Positions 1 to 6,856 of a stretch of DNA of 11,790 bases are shown here, piece after piece. Source of the DNA: Baffinella frigidus (Eukaryota > Cryptophyceae > Cryptomonadales > Baffinellaceae). Where the stretch lies: assembly GCA_026770585.1 (NCBI GenBank), contig MU646317.1, forward strand, positions 1,201,823 through 1,213,612. The letters run 5' to 3'. The notes beneath the pieces were generated by a model. That model worked only from the letters and a program-made list of their open reading frames with translations, was not told where the DNA came from and searched no databases. Numbering within the stretch: position 1 is the stretch's first letter; every line of letters starts with the position of its first letter. A program made the translations under genes and the position numbers.

Positions 1-110
1 ACGTCCAGAAAACCGGGTAGTTACGTCCAGAAAACCGGGTAGTTACGTCCAGAAAACCGGGTAGTTACGTCCAGAAAACCGGGTAGTTACGTCCAGAAAA
101 CTGGGTAGTT
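1..110. repeat. 22-bp tandem repeat, five copies
   Basis: Five head-to-tail 22-bp units start with acgtccag and end with gggtagtt. The first four are identical and the last has one C-to-T change. The array touches the window edge, so it may continue to the left. There are no spacers, so it is a simple satellite-like array and not a CRISPR array. No function is visible. Confidence 0.95.
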
Positions 111-150
111 AGACCTACGGTATTGCCTACGGTAGTCCGTAGGGCTCCTA

Positions 151-376
151 GTTCAGTCTGAATCTGAAGATAAACTCGACGGACGACTTTTGATCACGCA
201 AGTTAAGGGCAATTAACTTTTTATCACGTAAGTTAAGGGTAGTTAACTTCTGATCACGTAAGTTAAGGGCAAGTAACGTTTAATCACGTAAGTTAGGGAT
301 AATTAACATTTGGCCAAGCCCAAATGGCCCACTTGCGCATGTTTCGCCCGCGATAGGTCCGCCAAGCCGTTCCGCC
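151..376. repeat. Diverged direct duplication, copy A
   Basis: This block starts with a stretch around cagtctgaatctgaagata, continues through four 30-bp units and ends with a tail around cgcccgcgataggtccgc. The same order recurs at 477-633 with only two 30-bp units. The two blocks are one ancestral repeat that was duplicated and then changed in unit number. A poly-G run follows at about 376-386. Confidence 0.85.
192..311. repeat. 30-bp tandem repeat, four units
   Basis: Units lie at 192-221, 222-251, 252-281 and 282-311. Each carries a small inverted repeat, typically AGTTAA, six bases, TTAACT, next to a tATCAcg motif. Two more units lie at 511-540 and 541-570 in the other block. The internal dyad could be a protein-binding site or a hairpin, but no function is known. 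Confidence 0.9.
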
Positions 377-423
377 GGGGGGGGGGTTCTAGATCTGTCC
401 GAGTAAAGTTGGGCGCGTAGATA

Positions 424-478
424 TTTCGCCCCCCTCGAAATTTCACAGGTGAAGTTTGACCCCTCCCCCCATGAAATT
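424..478. mobile_element. Truncated foldback element fragment
   Basis: The segment from atttcgcccccc through gaaatttcacaggt to ccatgaaattca matches one arm plus centre of the complete foldback at 1279-1426. It fits best as the reverse complement of that centre. No matching second arm is present, so this is a partial copy of the same family. Confidence 0.7.
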
Positions 479-633
479 CAGCCTGAATCTGAAGATAAAC
501 TCGACAGACTGATCACGTAAGTTAAGGGCAATTAACTTTTGATCACGTAGGTTGAGGATAATCAACTTTTGACCAAGCCCAAATGCCCACCCGCATGATT
601 CGCCCGCGATAGGTCCGCGAGGCCGTCCTGCCC
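477..633. repeat. Diverged direct duplication, copy B
   Basis: This is the second copy of the block at 151-376. It shares the cagNctgaatctgaagata lead, two 30-bp units (511-540 and 541-570) and the cgcccgcgataggtccgc tail. The second unit has GTTGA paired with TCAAC, where other units have GTTAA with TTAAC, so the dyad is kept by two changes. It begins at the end of the foldback fragment 424-478. Confidence 0.85.
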
Positions 634-712
634 TAGGACTTGTCGCATAAGGGTTATTCAAAATCGCTTCGAAGTCCGTTGTGTGGGTGGGGCGAGCCCA
701 GGGGCCGAAATA

Positions 713-738
713 GAGAGATAGACAGGTTATGAGACGAG
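713..738. repeat. Short dispersed repeat, copy 1
   Basis: A 26-bp segment, gagagatagacaggttatg plus seven bases, recurs at 1733-1758 with two differences. In the second place it runs straight into a copy of the GC-rich acctgcgcccccgcg repeat. Confidence 0.8.
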
Positions 739-750
739 TCCTGCCTCCCC

Positions 751-844
751 AGAAAGTCAACTCCCCCACAAAAACGTTAACTTAATATTTTAACTAGTAA
801 TAGTAAATAATAAGTTGACAATTTTGTGGGGGGGTTGACTTTCT
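751..844. mobile_element. MITE-like foldback element, 94 bp
   Basis: Arms of about 40 bp run inward from agaaagtcaac at 751 and from its complement ending at 844. They include a ccccc/ggggg run and AT-rich inner arms, and meet in a small loop around taactagtaatag. There is no coding capacity. No clear target-site duplication is seen, so assignment to a transposon superfamily is open. The structure itself is plain in the sequence. Confidence 0.85.
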
Positions 845-964
845 AAAACCAATTAATAAATACATTGTGTGAGATAAAAATGGCGGAGTCCTCTCTACAT
901 GCATCCAGAAATGCCCAGGCATGGCGCGACTTTCGGAGTGAAAGCAATCAGTCAACTCGAGTGA

Positions 965-1010
965 GGCAGGGCTAGGAAACCTGCACCCCCGCGTCCCCCC
1001 TAGAGGCCTC
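965..1010 (+). repeat. GC-rich dispersed repeat, copy 1 of 5
   Basis: This follows the pattern ggcagggctaggagacctgc, then gcccccgcgcc, then gagaggcc. It is the most diverged of five copies in the first 1.8 kb, with aaacctgcaccc in place of agacctgcgccc. Confidence 0.75.
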
Positions 1011-1110
1011 ACAATTCGATGGAACCGTAAGTTGATTCTCCACTTTTGGGGTACAAATCCGTCAACGTTTGGCGTGAAACCTGAGAAAATGATGAGCGCA
1101 ATTGAACGGA

Positions 1111-1160
1111 GGCAGGGCTGGGAGACCTGCGCCCCCCGCCCCCCCCCGAGAGGCCGCGCG
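1111..1160 (+). repeat. GC-rich dispersed repeat, copy 2 of 5
   Basis: The same ggcagggctgggagacctgc module is followed by a lengthened C run and gagaggccgcgcg. The long C tract suggests slippage. Confidence 0.8.
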
Positions 1161-1188
1161 AAGTCTAGCTCTGACCCACACAGAGGAA

Positions 1189-1237
1189 AGAAGGAAAATA
1201 GTCAACTCCGGAGAACGAAGAAAAATAGTCAACTCCG
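1189..1237 (+). repeat. 27-bp tandem duplication
   Basis: Two copies of a segment with core aaaatagtcaactccg (1194-1210 and 1221-1237) lie 27 bp apart. The GTCAACT word also appears in the foldback at 751-844. Confidence 0.8.
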
Positions 1238-1278
1238 ACCCGAGCTGGTTCTCTTCTGGTGGCTGGGGCGAGACCAAC

Positions 1279-1426
1279 CTCTGTCCCACTTGGATTTGGG
1301 CTCGCCATTATTTCGCCCCCCCCCCGAAATTTCACAGGTAAATTTCATGAGGGGGGGTGTCAAAATTCACCCGTGGAATTTTGGGGGGGGCGAACTAATG
1401 GCGAGCCCAAATTTACTGGGACAGAG
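1279..1426. mobile_element. MITE-like foldback element, 148 bp
   Basis: Ends are ctctgtccca (1279-1288) and its exact complement (1417-1426). The arms continue almost to the centre through tttgggctcgccatta, poly-C against poly-G, and gaaatttcac against gtggaatttt. It carries no ORF of its own. A truncated relative lies at 424-478. A copy of the GC-rich repeat abuts its right end. Confidence 0.9.
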
Positions 1427-1492
1427 CTAGGAGACCTGCGCCCCCGCGCCTGAGAGGCCGCGCGACGCGTCGCGGAAGCTGTTGTGCGCCAT
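1426..1492 (+). repeat. GC-rich dispersed repeat, copy 3, with downstream unit
   Basis: Gctaggagacctgcgccccc and gaggccgcgcgacgcg are followed by cggaagctgttgtgcgccat. The same composite recurs at 1751-1820, so the repeated unit is longer than the GC-rich core. The left part is cut off by the foldback ending at 1426. Confidence 0.85.
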
Positions 1493-1670
1493 CCTACCAA
1501 CCCTCACAGCCTGAGCAAACCGGCGAATCTGAGGTCACGCATTTCCCTTGGAGGCCGCCGGATTCCGGCGTCCGTGGCGCCATTTTGCCTTGAATTTGAA
1601 AATCGAAAACCGTCGATTTGCTCAGCCCGTGAAGCCCGTGAAGCCCGTGAAGCCCGTGGGGGTTGAGTGG
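1493..1670. mobile_element. Foldback element, CCAACCCTCAC-end family, member 1
   Basis: The left end carries ccaaccctcac then ctgagcaaac. The right end carries the complement of ctgagcaaatcgacg then gtgggggttgagtgg. The outer 15 bp agree imperfectly. The right arm has been lengthened by a 9-bp agcccgtga tandem (1624-1658). Other members lie at 2428-2800, 5090-5279 and 9397-9564. It sits between a gtgcgccat unit and the next GC-rich repeat, which suggests insertion into that repeat block. Confidence 0.75.
1624..1658. repeat. 9-bp tandem repeat
   Basis: Three full agcccgtga units and a partial fourth lie inside the right terminal repeat of the surrounding foldback element. This is probably replication slippage. 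Confidence 0.9.
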
Positions 1671-1676
1671 GGATCA

Positions 1677-1715
1677 GGCAGGGCTAGGAGACCTGCGCTC
1701 CCGCGCCCGAGAGGG
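1677..1715 (+). repeat. GC-rich dispersed repeat, copy 4 of 5
   Basis: Ggcagggctaggagacctgc is followed by gctcccgcgcccgagag. It stops short of the ggccgcgcgacgcg part found in copies 3 and 5. Confidence 0.8.
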
Positions 1716-1732
1716 AAATGAACAGGATATGA

Positions 1733-1758
1733 GAGAGATAGACAGGTTATGGGGCGAG
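1733..1758. repeat. Short dispersed repeat, copy 2
   Basis: Second copy of the gagagatagacaggttatg segment seen at 713-738, overlapping the start of GC-rich repeat copy 5. Confidence 0.8.
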
Positions 1759-1820
1759 ACCTGCGCCCCCGCGCCCGAGAGGCCGCGCGACGCGTTACGG
1801 AAGTTGTTGTGCGCCATCTT
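1751..1820 (+). repeat. GC-rich dispersed repeat, copy 5, with downstream unit
   Basis: Gcgagacctgcgcccccgcg and gaggccgcgcgacgcg are followed by cggaagttgttgtgcgccat, parallel to 1426-1492. It leads directly into the 102-bp tandem repeat. Confidence 0.85.
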
Positions 1821-2075
1821 CCCCGCCCCTCGGTCCGCTCACCCCCACCGCCGTACCTGCCGGCGGGTGAAGTGTTAAGTGTTAAGTGTTTAGTGTTTGG
1901 TGTTTAGGCGGAAGTTTTTGTGCGCCATACTCCCCGCCCCTCACCCCCACCGCCGTACCTGCCGTCGGGTGAAGTGTTGAGTGTTAAGTGTTTGGTGTTT
2001 GGTGTTTAGGCGGAAGTTTTTGTGCGCCATACTCCCCGCCCCTCACCCCCACCGCTGCACCTGCCGTGGAGTTTA
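1795..2075 (+). repeat. Tandem repeat of about 102 bp, two and a half units
   Basis: Each unit runs cggaag, ttgtgcgccat, ccccgcccctcacccccacc, gtacctgccg, gggtgaagtgt, then a run of ttaagtg/tttggtg words. Unit starts near 1907 and 2009 are 102 bp apart. An earlier, slightly longer unit starts near 1795 and the last is partial. The closing TGTTTAG/TGTTTGG words resemble degenerate G-strand telomere heptamers. Confidence 0.85.
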
Positions 2076-2084
2076 GGGTGTGGG

Positions 2085-2128
2085 GTTTGCACGGCACCAT
2101 GCTGGGTTGCACGGTTCCATGGCGCCAT
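2085..2128 (+). repeat. Dispersed repeat, copy 1
   Basis: Gtttgcacggcaccatgctgg followed by ccatggcgccat recurs at 2868-2903 with an internal deletion of about 8 bp there. Both copies are followed by tract types shared with the foldback family. No coding evidence. Confidence 0.75.
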
Positions 2129-2138
2129 TCTACCAACC

Positions 2139-2279
2139 TAATCTCCATAGAAGTATTAATTAATTGCGTTTGGGCAACGAAAATTACTACACGATTTGCT
2201 CATAAAAGTAATAGTAGAGCATTTGTGTAGTAAATTTCGTTGCGCCAAAAGGAATTAATTAATACTTTTGTGGAGATGA
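2139..2279. mobile_element. MITE-like foldback element, 141 bp, AACC flanks
   Basis: Ends t(a/c)atctcc face each other and arms of about 60 bp continue through agtattaattaatt, gcaacgaaa and ttactacac to a short loop. AACC flanks both sides (2135-2138 and 2280-2283). A related unoccupied sequence at about 2386-2405 reads ctaccaaccgctcacc. That supports insertion with a 4-bp target duplication. The inner arms carry the CGAAAnTTACTACAC core found in several other foldbacks here. It has no coding capacity. Confidence 0.9.
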
Positions 2280-2427
2280 AACCGCTCACCCCCACGCCGT
2301 ACCTGTCAAGATAGTGGATTTATGCGTGGCCAACTCTCCACTAGCTTGCTGTCAGCTATCCACATTCCTCCCAAAGTGGTGCAGCCATACTACCAACCGC
2401 TCACCCTGGGAATGATACTGATGGTCA

Positions 2428-2800
2428 CCACCAGCCCTCACAGCGAGACCAAATGCCTGATTTCGTCACGTGTGATCCAGGCACATTTAGGGCTTTAAAA
2501 CATTGTATCCCGGGGTGTCGCGTCCAAAATATGTACACAAAGAGTTTGCTACACGCGACTGGGATCACGTGACCGGTCACGTCCTCCGTTTACTACTCGA
2601 GAAAAGAGTCGTGCGAAAAAAAATTCGTTGGTCCTGGTCACGGACCCAACGAATCTGCCTGGACACCTGGTCACGTCGGGGTCCTGGTACAGGACTTTTA
2701 AAATAAAACGTTTTTGTCAGCTCCCCCAGATCTGGGGGACCCGCCCCACAAATTCGAGATCTCAAAATCGACGTTTTGGTCTTTCCGTGAGGGTTAGTGG
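2428..2800. mobile_element. Foldback element, CCAACCCTCAC-end family, long member 2
   Basis: The left end reads ccaccagccctcac, then gagaccaaatg and tgattt. The right end is the complement of ccactaaccctcacgg, then agaccaaaacg and cgatttt. The 373-bp body contains further dyads: a perfect 16-bp palindrome at 2567-2582 (acgtgacc half-site), a perfect 16-bp palindrome at 2723-2738 (cccccaga half-site) and an attcgttgg hairpin near 2623-2656. No ORF in it looks like a transposase, so it is non-autonomous. Confidence 0.75.
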
Positions 2801-3814
2801 CAGCATGCAGCCTACCACTCACCCCCACGCCGTCCGCGGCCGTGGGGTGTTGTGTGCAGGGTTTCGTGTTTGCACGGCGCCATGCTGGTTCGCATGGCGC
2901 CATGAAGGGGGGCATGCTGCACGCCGCGCAACCCCACAGCCGTCCGCTGCCGGGGAATGCGGCAGAGGATTGACTGCCACCCGGCGGACTACCAAGGTTT
3001 CGTGACCCCCAGATCTAATCGCATCTCGAAAGATGCCTGATTTTGTCGGGAGGACATTCTGGGCCGCGAGGGGCGGGATCTGCGGGGGTCTCTTTCTCTC
3101 GTTTTTTTCTCGCACGCTCGCTCTCTCTCACACTTTGGCGGCCAGCGCCGCGGGGCGGGGGGGTCACGCTGCGGTCAAGACAAGGCGCACCGGGCTCAGA
3201 GGGGGGGCGGCGGCGGGTACTGGTGGTGGAGCGCAGCTGCGGCGGGCGGGCTGGGCCGCCGACAGGTGATCTCCGACCCAACCGTCGTCAGCGCTGTCTG
3301 GGTGCCCCTGTGCAATCAGAGAGGTGTGTCCTTTTTAGGGTCACTCCCCAAGTGATGACTTGGTGTGCCCTCCCGCTGCGCCACATTTTGGGGGGCCCAC
3401 CGTTGCCCGGTTCTACGGGAAATGTGTTGGGAGGTCAGCTTGGGAGGGGGGTGCACTGAATCTGGTGCAGGCGGCGCTCACGGGCGGGCAAAAGGTGCGG
3501 TGAGAGGCACAGGCAAGTCGCGACCCATGCCGGAAGGCGGACCCGGCGGAGGCGATTTAGGGGTGCAGCGCTGCTGGGGTGCTCATCCTCCTGATCCAGG
3601 GTTCCTCAAGTGCAGTACGAAAACACCTGGTTCTGGGCGAAGACCTCGAGCCGCGGGCCCCTGGCGGCGCGATTTCAGTCCCCGAGGCGGACTTTAAACA
3701 AGTCACCTGGCTGGTCAAATCTGAAGTTGACACAGTCAAAAGTGGACTATGTTTTCGGATGGGCCCGCCTGGGCGAAGTAAAACGTGTAATAAGTAAAGG
3801 GCCGCCGTTGGAGG
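2801..3814. other. Anonymous GC-rich stretch, no supported gene
   Basis: The stretch holds the repeat copy at 2868-2903 and CpG-rich sequence around 3050-3300 with G runs. Overlapping open frames on both strands reach about 138 codons (for example 3043-3459), but they are low-complexity Gly/Arg/Pro-rich translations expected from GC-rich DNA. They show no recognisable motif. I see no RNA gene here. Confidence 0.5.
2868..2903 (+). repeat. Dispersed repeat, copy 2
   Basis: Gtttgcacggcgccatgctgg followed by gcatggcgccat is the partner of 2085-2128, shorter by about 8 bp in the middle. Confidence 0.75.
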
Positions 3815-3917
3815 TGTTTCCCCACTCCTCACGAAAATCTGAAACCGCATTGGTGAACCAACTTTCAATTCTGTCTCACCAAAGTGCCCTCAGATTTTTG
3901 TGAGGAGCGGGGGAACA
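3815..3917. mobile_element. MITE-like foldback element, 103 bp
   Basis: The left arm tgtttccccactcctcac, then aaaatctga and ttggtga, is matched by a complementary right arm ending at 3917. Arms are about 40 bp, with a loop around caactttcaattctg. No clear target duplication and no ORF of its own. Confidence 0.85.
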
Positions 3918-3920
3918 TTA

Positions 3921-3965
3921 AGGAAAGGCGTGGTGTTTTCCTATGTTGGGCGAAATCAAAACCTC
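3921..3965 (+). repeat. 'tatgttggg' dispersed repeat, copy 1
   Basis: The pattern is aaggcgtggtgtt, then cctatgttggg, then gaaatcaaaacct. Similar segments lie at 4211-4260 and 4781-4839, and a left-half copy at 4311-4340. Just downstream ataccccc/ggggtat (3966-4001) can form a small hairpin. Confidence 0.7.
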
Positions 3966-4001
3966 ATACCCCCACACAATCCCTCTCACCTTGTGGGGTA
4001 T

Positions 4002-4210
4002 TCGTGATTGAAGATCTTAAACTTCAACCATGGGATACCATGAGCCTCAAAGGAGGCTGACTTGGGTTCGGTGCGTGTAAGTGAGCATGGGAGCGGTGTC
4101 GCATATCTTCACCCACCCCAAGAGAGCCACCCTGTATCCCCTCTTCACGAGCCTCTGCACTGGAGAGCGAAACGCGATCCGAAAGCAAAAATGCTTTCTC
4201 TGCAGATCCC
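4002..4210. other. Short unique spacer
   Basis: There is no repeat or coding signal that I can support between the small hairpin near 3966-4001 and the next 'tatgttggg' repeat copy. Confidence 0.4.
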
Positions 4211-4260
4211 TTCTACGGAACGGCGTGTCGTTGGCATATGTTGGGAGAAATTAAAACCTA
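4211..4260 (+). repeat. 'tatgttggg' dispersed repeat, copy 2
   Basis: Ttctacggaacggcgtg, then gcatatgttggg, then gaaattaaaaccta. It is followed by an aaggacctaaaa-type microsatellite up to about 4300. Confidence 0.7.
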
Positions 4261-4310
4261 AAGGACCTAAAACCAAAAGGACCTTAAGGACCTAAAAGAG
4301 CTCAAGTTTT

Positions 4311-4340
4311 TCTACGGGAAGGCGAGGTGTTCGCCTGAAA
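4311..4340 (+). repeat. 'tatgttggg' dispersed repeat, left-half copy
   Basis: Tctacgggaaggcgaggtgt then tcgcctgaaa matches the left half of the family and lacks the tatgttggg part. It lies just before the telomere-like array. Confidence 0.55.
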
Positions 4341-4360
4341 TTCTCTTGTGTGGGGGGCTG

Positions 4361-4623
4361 AACCCTAAACCCTGAACCTTAAACCCTGAACCCTGAACCC
4401 TAAACCCGAAACCCGAAACCCGAAACCCGAAACCCGAAACCCGAAACCCGAAACCCGAAACCCGAAACCCAAAACCCTCAACCCGAAACCTTAAACACTA
4501 AACACTAAACACTAAACACTCAACTCTAAACACTAAATCCCAAACCCTGAACCCTAAAACCTGAACCCTAAACACTAAACACTAAACACTAAACACTGAA
4601 CCCTAAACCCTAAACCCTGACCC
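4361..4623. repeat. Degenerate telomere-like heptamer array
   Basis: CCCTAAA and CCCTGAA heptamers alternate with homogeneous blocks: nine exact CCCGAAA units at 4405-4467, and runs of about four CACTAAA units from 4496 and from 4573. The orientation is the C strand of a TTTAGGG-type repeat. Being internal and degenerate, it is an interstitial or subtelomeric relic and not a chromosome end. Confidence 0.92.
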
Positions 4624-4655
4624 ACTCGAATGTTGGTCTGCCGACTTTGAATGTC

Positions 4656-4699
4656 AGGGGTCGCTCCCAGAAGAAATCCTGAAGAAAAGAGCGACCCCT
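4656..4699. repeat. Hairpin with perfect 11-bp stem
   Basis: Aggggtcgctc at 4656-4666 is exactly complementary to 4689-4699, with a 22-nt A-rich loop. It could be a tiny foldback or a structured RNA. No other support. Confidence 0.7.
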
Positions 4700-5089
4700 T
4701 TAGCTACAGCGGGCAGAGTCCTTTGCTTATTGGTAAGAGTAAGGCAGCACCGGTCCTGGCATGAAAGGAAGCATGGCCTTTCTACAGAACAAGTTCCGGT
4801 GTCCGCCTATGTTGGGAGCTCGAAAAACCTAAAGGACCTAAAGGGAAATGGGTTAAATACGGAGACCCTCACTAATAATCGAAAGAATCGGAATAATTGG
4901 CTCTTGGGTGCCTCACGCAGAACACGGGGACGGACTTGCCGAACCAGGGATGCAGATGTCCGCATAGGGGCGGGTGCTTTGATGCTTTGTATTACACTCA
5001 CGTCGAAGACCACGCCCAACTCACTCATGAGAGGATGGGAACAATCTACGGATGAGGGTGAGGTCGTAGGGCGGTGCCGCAGAAGCTTC
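4700..5089. other. Spacer with one dispersed repeat, no supported gene
   Basis: The only repeat seen is the 'tatgttggg' copy at 4781-4839. Open frames on both strands cover about 120 codons but overlap each other and have no recognisable domain. Confidence 0.45.
4781..4839 (+). repeat. 'tatgttggg' dispersed repeat, copy 3
   Basis: Tctacagaacaagttccggt, then cgcctatgttgggag, then aaaaacctaaaggaccta. The trailing aaaggaccta matches the microsatellite after copy 2. Confidence 0.7.
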
Positions 5090-5279
5090 CCCCCAACCCT
5101 CACGGTCTGACCAAATCTACGAAATTTTGGAACCATTTCCCCCTTCTGCAGACAATATCGGGGGGGGGGCAAAAACAATATAAGGCTAAAAGTCCCATCC
5201 TCTCACAAATTGGAGCTTTAAAGTGTTTTGCCCAAACGGTCGAAAATCGTCGATTTGGTCAACCCGTGAGGGTTGGTGG
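5090..5279. mobile_element. Foldback element, CCAACCCTCAC-end family, member 3
   Basis: The left arm ccccccaaccctcacgg, then tgaccaaatc and cgaaatttt, is mirrored by a right arm whose complement reads ccaccaaccctcacgg, then ttgaccaaatcgacgattttcg. Total 190 bp, with an AT-rich centre containing a run of G. This is the clearest pair of ends in the family, alongside 9397-9564. No coding capacity. Confidence 0.85.
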
Positions 5280-5384
5280 TCCGCGACGCGCAGCCCCTGA
5301 ACTATCCCTGAAGTGGCCATGCGGTCAAATTTGACCACAAAGAGATCGTAGGCAGGTCCTCGGGCCCTACGGTATCGTGCACTT

Positions 5385-5488
5385 CTAATTTATAAACTGG
5401 ATTCAATGAAATTTACTTCACAGAACGATGTTGACTAGTCATTTTCAAGCAAACGTGAAGTAATTTTGATTGAGATCCACTTAATAGA
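5385..5488. mobile_element. Diverged foldback element
   Basis: The left arm tttataaactggattcaatg then aaatttacttcac is matched by the complement of a right arm containing gaagtaattttgattgag. Inside is the core GCAAACGTGAAGTAATTTTG, the complement of the CGAAAATTACTACACGTTTGC-type core seen in other elements. Outer boundaries are approximate because the ends are diverged. Confidence 0.65.
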
Positions 5489-5601
5489 TTACAATCCATG
5501 TGAGGTACCCGGTGGAGGGCTGGAACCTCCTCCGTGTAGAAGCGGGGTCCCGGAGGGGGTTCCCACCAAGACATGTAGTACGGCTAAAAATACATTGTAG
5601 C

Positions 5602-5682
5602 CCGGTTTGTACCAGGAATGTTCTCTTTGCATTGAAAAGGCGTAAAAGTAAAAATTTAAGGCTTTTTCCTGGTGCAAACCGG
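5602..5682. mobile_element. Short foldback element, 81 bp
   Basis: Ccggtttgtaccaggaa at 5602-5618 pairs with 5666-5682, with one mismatch over 17 bp. The interior is AT-rich. The word tttgtacca recurs in the neighbouring element at 5710-5883. Confidence 0.75.
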
Positions 5683-5709
5683 ACGTGCCCTTCCCACTCG
5701 AGATTGCTA

Positions 5710-5883
5710 GAGGAGCCTATTTAAATGTGGGGTTGTAAACATTTGTACCAAAAGAAGGTCAAGTAATCTCGTGCCCGGAGAAACTTGGGCCAGGCGCAAG
5801 GTTACTTTTTTACGTTATCCTGGTACAAATTTGGATATTTGTGTAGTAACAATCAAGACATGTCGGTTTTAAATAGGCTCCTC
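5710..5883. mobile_element. MITE with perfect 16-bp ends and TA flanks
   Basis: The terminal inverted repeat gaggagcctatttaaa is perfect at both ends. TA lies immediately outside each end (5708-5709 and 5884-5885), the target duplication typical of Tc1/mariner-type elements. The interior holds a second, inexact dyad (tttgtacca against tggtacaaa) and the atttgtgtagtaac core. The element is 174 bp without a transposase and so non-autonomous. Superfamily assignment rests on the TA duplication only. Confidence 0.85.
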
Positions 5884-5993
5884 TATAGTGTTCGGTCCAG
5901 ACAGGGTCAGATTCGTGACCCGACTTTAGACACCAAAGATGAAAGGAGAGAAATGTGGCTGTGTAGGGGTTTCCTGAATGCACATAAGTCAGG

Positions 5994-6140
5994 AAAAAGG
6001 GCTCCAAGGGTAAGTCCGAGAAAACTGCCCTAAGTTGTTGTAATGATTTTTGAGATCAGTACGGTGTGGCTTGACTTTTTCCAATCGCAAGTATTTTGAA
6101 AGTAAAAGTGGGGTCGAGGGAGTGGGAGTGGGGGAGGTCG
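5994..6140 (+). repeat. Dispersed repeat of about 145 bp, copy 1
   Basis: Aaaaagggctccaagg, then taagttgttgtaatga, then tgagatc, then ttgactttttcca, then aagtaaaagtgg and tcgagg recur in the same order at 8161-8300. The two copies flank the SPATA4-like gene in direct orientation. Confidence 0.9.
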
Positions 6141-6189
6141 TATTTTCCAAGTAAAAGTGGGCTCGAGGGAGTGGGAGTGGGGGAGGTCT
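6092..6189 (+). repeat. 49-bp tandem duplication
   Basis: Two near-identical 49-bp units (6092-6140 and 6141-6189) run tatttt, aagtaaaagtggg, tcgagggagtgggagtggg, ggaggtc. The copy of the parent repeat at 8161-8300 has only one such unit, so the duplication is local and later. Confidence 0.92.
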
Positions 6190-6856
6190 TGGACACGTTA
6201 TTTCGTTTGATTTAAACAGGATTGTAGGCGTCGGGGCGACCCTGCGATCGCGCGGACACCTCTCCCGCCGCCGATTTCAAATTTTCGAAAAATGTGTTCA
6301 CGGTTTCACCGACCTCTCGTCCTCCTCTAAAATTGGCATCCTTACACAATTTTGATCGGACATCGCACGGCCCCGGGGGGTGGTACCGCGCGCGCCACCC
6401 AAGGGCGGTTCCAAATTCAAATCCACGATCTTAGATCTACCATAGAGCTACATGTAAGACATCTTAAAATGTCTTTTAGCCCTAAGAAGATAGCATATCT
6501 CCGAGATTTTAGATCTTGATTGATGACCGCAGGTGTTAAATCGGCGTTTAGAAGGACCCGATTCTCATCCCGTCTCTTTCGAAGGTCGGACCCCCATTAA
6601 AATATCCCCTTTGACGGACCCGCCTTTAGGTCCTCAAGGTTTTCCCTTTCCCCCTCTTTCCCCGGTTATTTCGTTTTATTTAGACTCTTTCCCCCGTTAT
6701 TTCGTTTTATTCAGACAGGATTATCGGAGTCAGCCCATGCCATCAACAAACAAGGTCGGGTCTGCCACTTTATCCACCGCCTACCCACGAGTTGGAGTAG
6801 ACAGGTAGCTCCGCCCTGCCTGCGTCAAGGGGCCGCTCCCGATGAGGGATCGCGCT
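6190..6856. other. Downstream flank of SPATA4-like gene, minor repeats only
   Basis: Three copies of a gttatttcgtttnattnanac word lie at 6197-6216, about 6665-6685 and 6696-6716, two of them followed by acaggatt. A small hairpin aagacat/atgtctt lies near 6448-6470. The region is the 3' flank of the minus-strand gene. I see no AATAAA-type signal that I would assign with confidence. Confidence 0.5.

Noticed and set aside
1-110. CRISPR-like direct repeats
   Set aside because: The 22-bp units are contiguous with no spacers, and the surroundings are eukaryotic with no cas genes.
794-1012. 72-codon minus-strand ORF
   Set aside because: It runs through one arm of a foldback and a dispersed repeat and has no protein-like features.
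2141-2202. Stowaway-type MITE with TA duplication
   Set aside because: TA is present on the left only. The AACC duplication plus paralogous empty site explains the borders better.
3043-3459. 138-codon ORF in the GC-rich stretch
   Set aside because: Several frames on both strands are open here, the translation is Gly/Arg/Pro-rich low complexity, and no motif is seen.
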